A stretch of 64,000 nucleotides of DNA from Sporothrix humicola (Eukaryota > Ascomycota > Sordariomycetes > Ophiostomatales > Ophiostomataceae). The position numbers and the translations under genes are program-made. The notes under the pieces are model-generated. The model worked only from the letters and a program-made list of their open reading frames with translations, was not told where the DNA came from and made no database searches. Positions within the stretch are counted from its first letter, which is position 1; each line of letters opens with the position of its first letter. The stretch lies in assembly GCA_021396245.1 (NCBI GenBank), contig WNYE01000002.1, positions 372,001 to 436,000 on the forward strand, written 5' to 3'. Positions 61,412 through 64,000 of this stretch are shown piece after piece.

Positions 61412-63281
61412 ATGCCACGATCACCCCCGGCTCAGTCTCAGTCGCGCCGAGCCGGGCTGCCCAGTCGATCAAAAGGCGGGTGCCTCACCTGCAAGGCCAA
61501 ACATGTGCGTTTGTCTTTCCCGTTCGTCTTTCCCGTTCCATTCACTTTTCTGTACGTCGTACGTCGTACACTAACCTGCCCAGATCAAATGTGACGAGAC
61601 GCACCCCGCCTGTCAGCGCTGTACCCAAAAGGGCCTTACTTGCGGTGGCTACCAACAAGGCGTAGTAATACGTTGGGCCGCCAAACACCAGCTCCATCTT
61701 CCTTTTCATCATACCCGAGCACCAGAGTCGGGGCCGGTGGCGGCACCCACGTCCGATGGTGTGCCAAGACGGCCTTCGTCCTCGCCACCTTCCGCCTCGA
61801 CCGAGCCTTACTCCTCGTCCGACTCTTTCCCCCCTACCTCTTCCTCTCCCACGCCCGGCCTCATCGACGCCTCGTCGGCATTCATCGTCCACTGGTTCGA
61901 GCATGTCTGCCCCGCCTGGTCTGCCTTTGACTCGGATGCCAACCCCATCCGCACCATTGCCGTTGATGTCTGGCGCAGTTCCGTCACCGTCTGCAGCACC
62001 CTCGAGGCCATGTCCGCCGCCTTTGTGGCATCTCGCGACCCGCATGTGCGCCAGCCGGCCCTGCGGCTGATGCGTCGTGCGGCCGACTATGCGCAGATGG
62101 AGCACAACGGTTCTCTCTCTCTAGCAACGCTGCCGACAGGCCTGTTGTTTTCGCTGTTTGGACTGGGCACGACGGCCTGCTGGGTGGATGCGCGGAGCCT
62201 CGGACTGCCCTTTTTGCGCGAGACACGCCGGCTGCTGGCGCGTCTGAACCATCAGAGTCAAAGGGACCACGAAAGGGACCACGCCGGCGCCGTCGATGCC
62301 GAGCTGCTCGAGTTTTTCAACAAGTGCATGACCTACTGCAACATGTTGTTGTCTGTGGTGCACGATGACGTTGACGTCTCCACCACACCATTACCACCTA
62401 CACCTGCTACTGCTACTCCCTCGACTATCATCACCGCCGAGAGACGGCCACATCCCTGGACCGGCATCTCGTCGCTGGCCTCTTGGCTGTTCGCCGAGAC
62501 CATGGGTCTTTGCCGGAGGACCCAGCTTGTCTCTGAATCTTCTGAATTTTCGGAATCGATCTCTATCGCCGCCACGCCACTACCCATCCTCTGCCTCCGG
62601 GCACAACGCCTCGAGGAGTGGCTGCTCGACGCAGAAATCGAGGTTCCCTTAAACCCCGGTAATTCCAATTCCAATTCCAACAGTAACAGTCCCCGGAGCC
62701 TTGGTGATACCGGCGATTCCCGCACGCCGCCATCCCACCTTGCTCTCATTGCCGAGGCGTACCGGCTTTCGTCTCTGTTGGTCCTGTACCAGACGTTTCC
62801 AAATCTCGGCTTCTTGCGTTTACCTTTACCACTGCCTGCATCTGCAGACGGCCCTCCCTCTGTTCCCTCTGTTCCCTCTGTTTTATGGCAGGAGTGGATC
62901 ACACCATTAAGTCTACACCTCCTCCAGGTGCTCAAACGCATCCCGCCGACGTCGGGCAGCCGCGTGATCCAGCCGTTGCTGTACATCTGCGCAAGCACGG
63001 GCCTACGGCGGCAGGGTAGCACAGACGAAGCACACGAGTTCGGGTTCGGATCAGAGGCCGAGTCGGACAAGGCCGAGTCGGACAAGGCCCACCAGGGCCG
63101 TTCCTTCATCTTGGAGCGGCTGGCCATCCTCGAGAGCAGCCTGCCACCAACACCGGTGCGGGTGGCCAAAGAGCTGGTCCGTGCTATTTGGAGGTCGTAT
63201 GATTCGACTCTACCAGGGACGGAGCCTGTACACTGGATCAAAGTCATGGAGGCCAACAATCTACGATCCATGTTTGGATAG
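61412..63281 (+). CDS. Zn2Cys6 transcription factor (Fungal_trans_2-like)
   Basis: Predicted nuclear regulator of 596 residues. Exon 1 is 61412-61504 and exon 2 is 61584-63281; the 79-nt intron has donor GTGCGT, branch CTAAC and acceptor CAG. Splicing completes a textbook binuclear zinc cluster at residues 24-51, spaced C-x2-C-x6-C-x6-C-x2-C-x6-C (CLTCKAKHIKC, then DETHPAC, QRC, TQKGLTC). The stretch after it is Ser/Pro-rich. From about 110 there is an all-helical domain beginning FIVHWFEHVCPAW that looks like the fungal-specific Fungal_trans_2 (DUF3468) domain. Two in-frame ATGs, 61361 and 61412, are possible starts; the second is chosen because the first falls in a GACCGATG repeat. It shares a promoter region with the ammonium transporter and its 3' end lies 85 bp from the cupin, so it is the likely local regulator. 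Confidence 0.88.
61505..61583 (+). other. Zn2Cys6 gene intron, splitting the zinc cluster
   Basis: The 79-nt intron falls between His31 and Ile32, between the second and third zinc-ligand Cys. If it were retained the zinc cluster could not form. Confidence 0.85.
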
Positions 63282-63366
63282 ATGCAGGGCAACTTTTTTA
63301 TTTTTTAATCATTATTCAGTACTATATACAAGTTCCGTGTCCGTTTTTGCCTCTTGCCCCCTCCCC
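63282..63366. terminator. convergent 3' ends, Zn2Cys6 gene and cupin
   Basis: An 85-bp spacer separates the two stop codons. It is T-rich on the plus strand in its first part (TTTTTTATTTTTTAAT). The 3' untranslated regions probably overlap. Confidence 0.5.
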
Positions 63367-63720
63367 TCAGAAAGCATTCTTGGCCCGCTGGCCGGCGTAA
63401 AAGGCCAAACCATAATCCGTCGTCGTAAAGGTAATGGTGGCGCCCTTGGGAAAGTACAGCACGTCGCCTGGCCTGGCCTCCGTCGTCTGGCCCGTCTCGT
63501 CGCTGACAGTGTAATCGCCCTCGAGCACAATCTTGACCTCGTCGTACGTGTACGTGTACACGAGCTTCTCGCCCTTGGTCAGGCGGAACAGACCGCCCGA
63601 GATGGGTTTGTGGGGGTCGCGGCTCTCGCTCGACACAACGTCGCCCAGGTATGCGTTGTCGTTGGCGATGAGAGGAATCGCAAAGGTGGACTGAGCCTGT
63701 GAAAAGTGCTGGAACGCCAT
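63367..63720 (-). CDS. small cupin protein, EutQ-like
   Basis: Single-domain cupin of 117 residues, one exon, resembling fungal proteins labelled ethanolamine utilisation protein EutQ-like. The beta-barrel pattern is clear: YDEVKIVLEGDYTV at about 59-72 for the first cupin motif and PGDVLYFPKGATITF at about 84-98 for the second. The usual metal-binding His residues of the HxH and PxGxxH motifs are not there (Tyr/Asp and Thr in their places), so it may bind metal weakly or not at all, or act as a ligand-binding or structural protein. No signal peptide is seen. The ATG at 63720 has a normal context. It faces the Zn2Cys6 regulator. True function is unknown; the EutQ name reflects fold, and fungi lack the bacterial microcompartment that gave the name. 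Confidence 0.82.
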   Translation of the reverse strand: MAFQHFSQAQSTFAIPLIANDNAYLGDVVSSESRDPHKPISGGLFRLTKGEKLVYTYTYDEVKIVLEGDYTVSDETGQTTEARPGDVLYFPKGATITFTTTDYGLAFYAGQRAKNAF

Positions 63721-64000
63721 GGCTACAGCTGTGATGTGTGATGTGTGATGTGTGATGTGTGATGTGTGTGGAAGATGTGGAGAGGTGGAGGTGATTTCAA
63801 AAAAGGTTCGGTAATTGTTTGGATTCGGGCTGTAGAATATGTTTCACTGCGGTAGAGATACTAAAATGCGCTTCTTCAGACTGCTTCCTTATACTTATAT
63901 GACCTTCTCTATTCCTTCTCTGCGTCTTGTCCACTAAGGTGGACATATGCGCCCTGGAAGCCGAAGCCCGACAGCCCGAAATCGCCATAGACTGCACCCA
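63721..64000. promoter_or_regulatory. cupin upstream region with TGTGATG repeat
   Basis: The leader next to the cupin start contains about five copies of the 7-bp unit TGTGATG (63731-63770). Further upstream are TATA-like ATACTTATAT sequences near 63892. The window ends before any further gene is seen. Confidence 0.5.

Noticed and set aside
1..64000. tRNA, 5S rRNA and CRISPR arrays
   Set aside because: Searching by eye for GGTTCGANTCC-type B boxes and regular spaced repeats found no convincing candidate. A tRNAscan or Infernal run would be decisive.

Overview
The window is nuclear DNA of a filamentous ascomycete (Pezizomycotina, probably a Sordariomycete; species not determined). The evidence is the short introns with GTRNGT donors, CTRAC/CTAAT branch sites and YAG acceptors, the GC-rich third codon positions of all convincing genes, the Pezizomycotina-type Mlp1/TPR protein, and the CT-rich leaders before start codons. 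I see no rRNA, tRNA, CRISPR array, telomere array or intact transposon.

Layout. 1-29282 is a gene desert of mixed composition with only short tandem repeats, homopolymer tracts and hairpins. It ends in a 423-nt ATG-free, CT-rich leader in front of a three-exon bZIP transcription factor (29706-31138, +). A second gene-free stretch follows to about 40.7 kb. Its right part holds a GC-rich relic (39678-40331) bounded by an exact 13-bp direct repeat and an (AAT)n tail, probably a degraded retroelement. So about 40 kb carries one recognisable gene.

The right third is gene dense. It holds a 2187-residue nuclear-pore basket protein of the Mlp1/TPR family (40703-47329, -), a short-chain dehydrogenase (48140-49108, -), a divergent Baeyer-Villiger-type FAD monooxygenase (50931-52951, +), a full-length ABCC-class transporter (53107-57584, -), a small coding-like relic (58400-58528, -), a Mep/Amt ammonium transporter (58733-60249, -), a Zn2Cys6 regulator (61412-63281, +) and a small EutQ-like cupin (63367-63720, -).

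How the genes may work together (inference). The dehydrogenase and monooxygenase share a 1.8-kb divergent promoter and could act in sequence, alcohol to ketone to ester or lactone. The transporter converges on the monooxygenase with 155 bp between stop codons. The regulator is divergent from the ammonium permease across a promoter rich in GATA-factor sites and converges on the cupin with 85 bp between stops. This could be a small catabolic or secondary-metabolite cluster linked to nitrogen status, but no backbone synthase or hydrolase is present. The TPR gene is a housekeeping neighbour.
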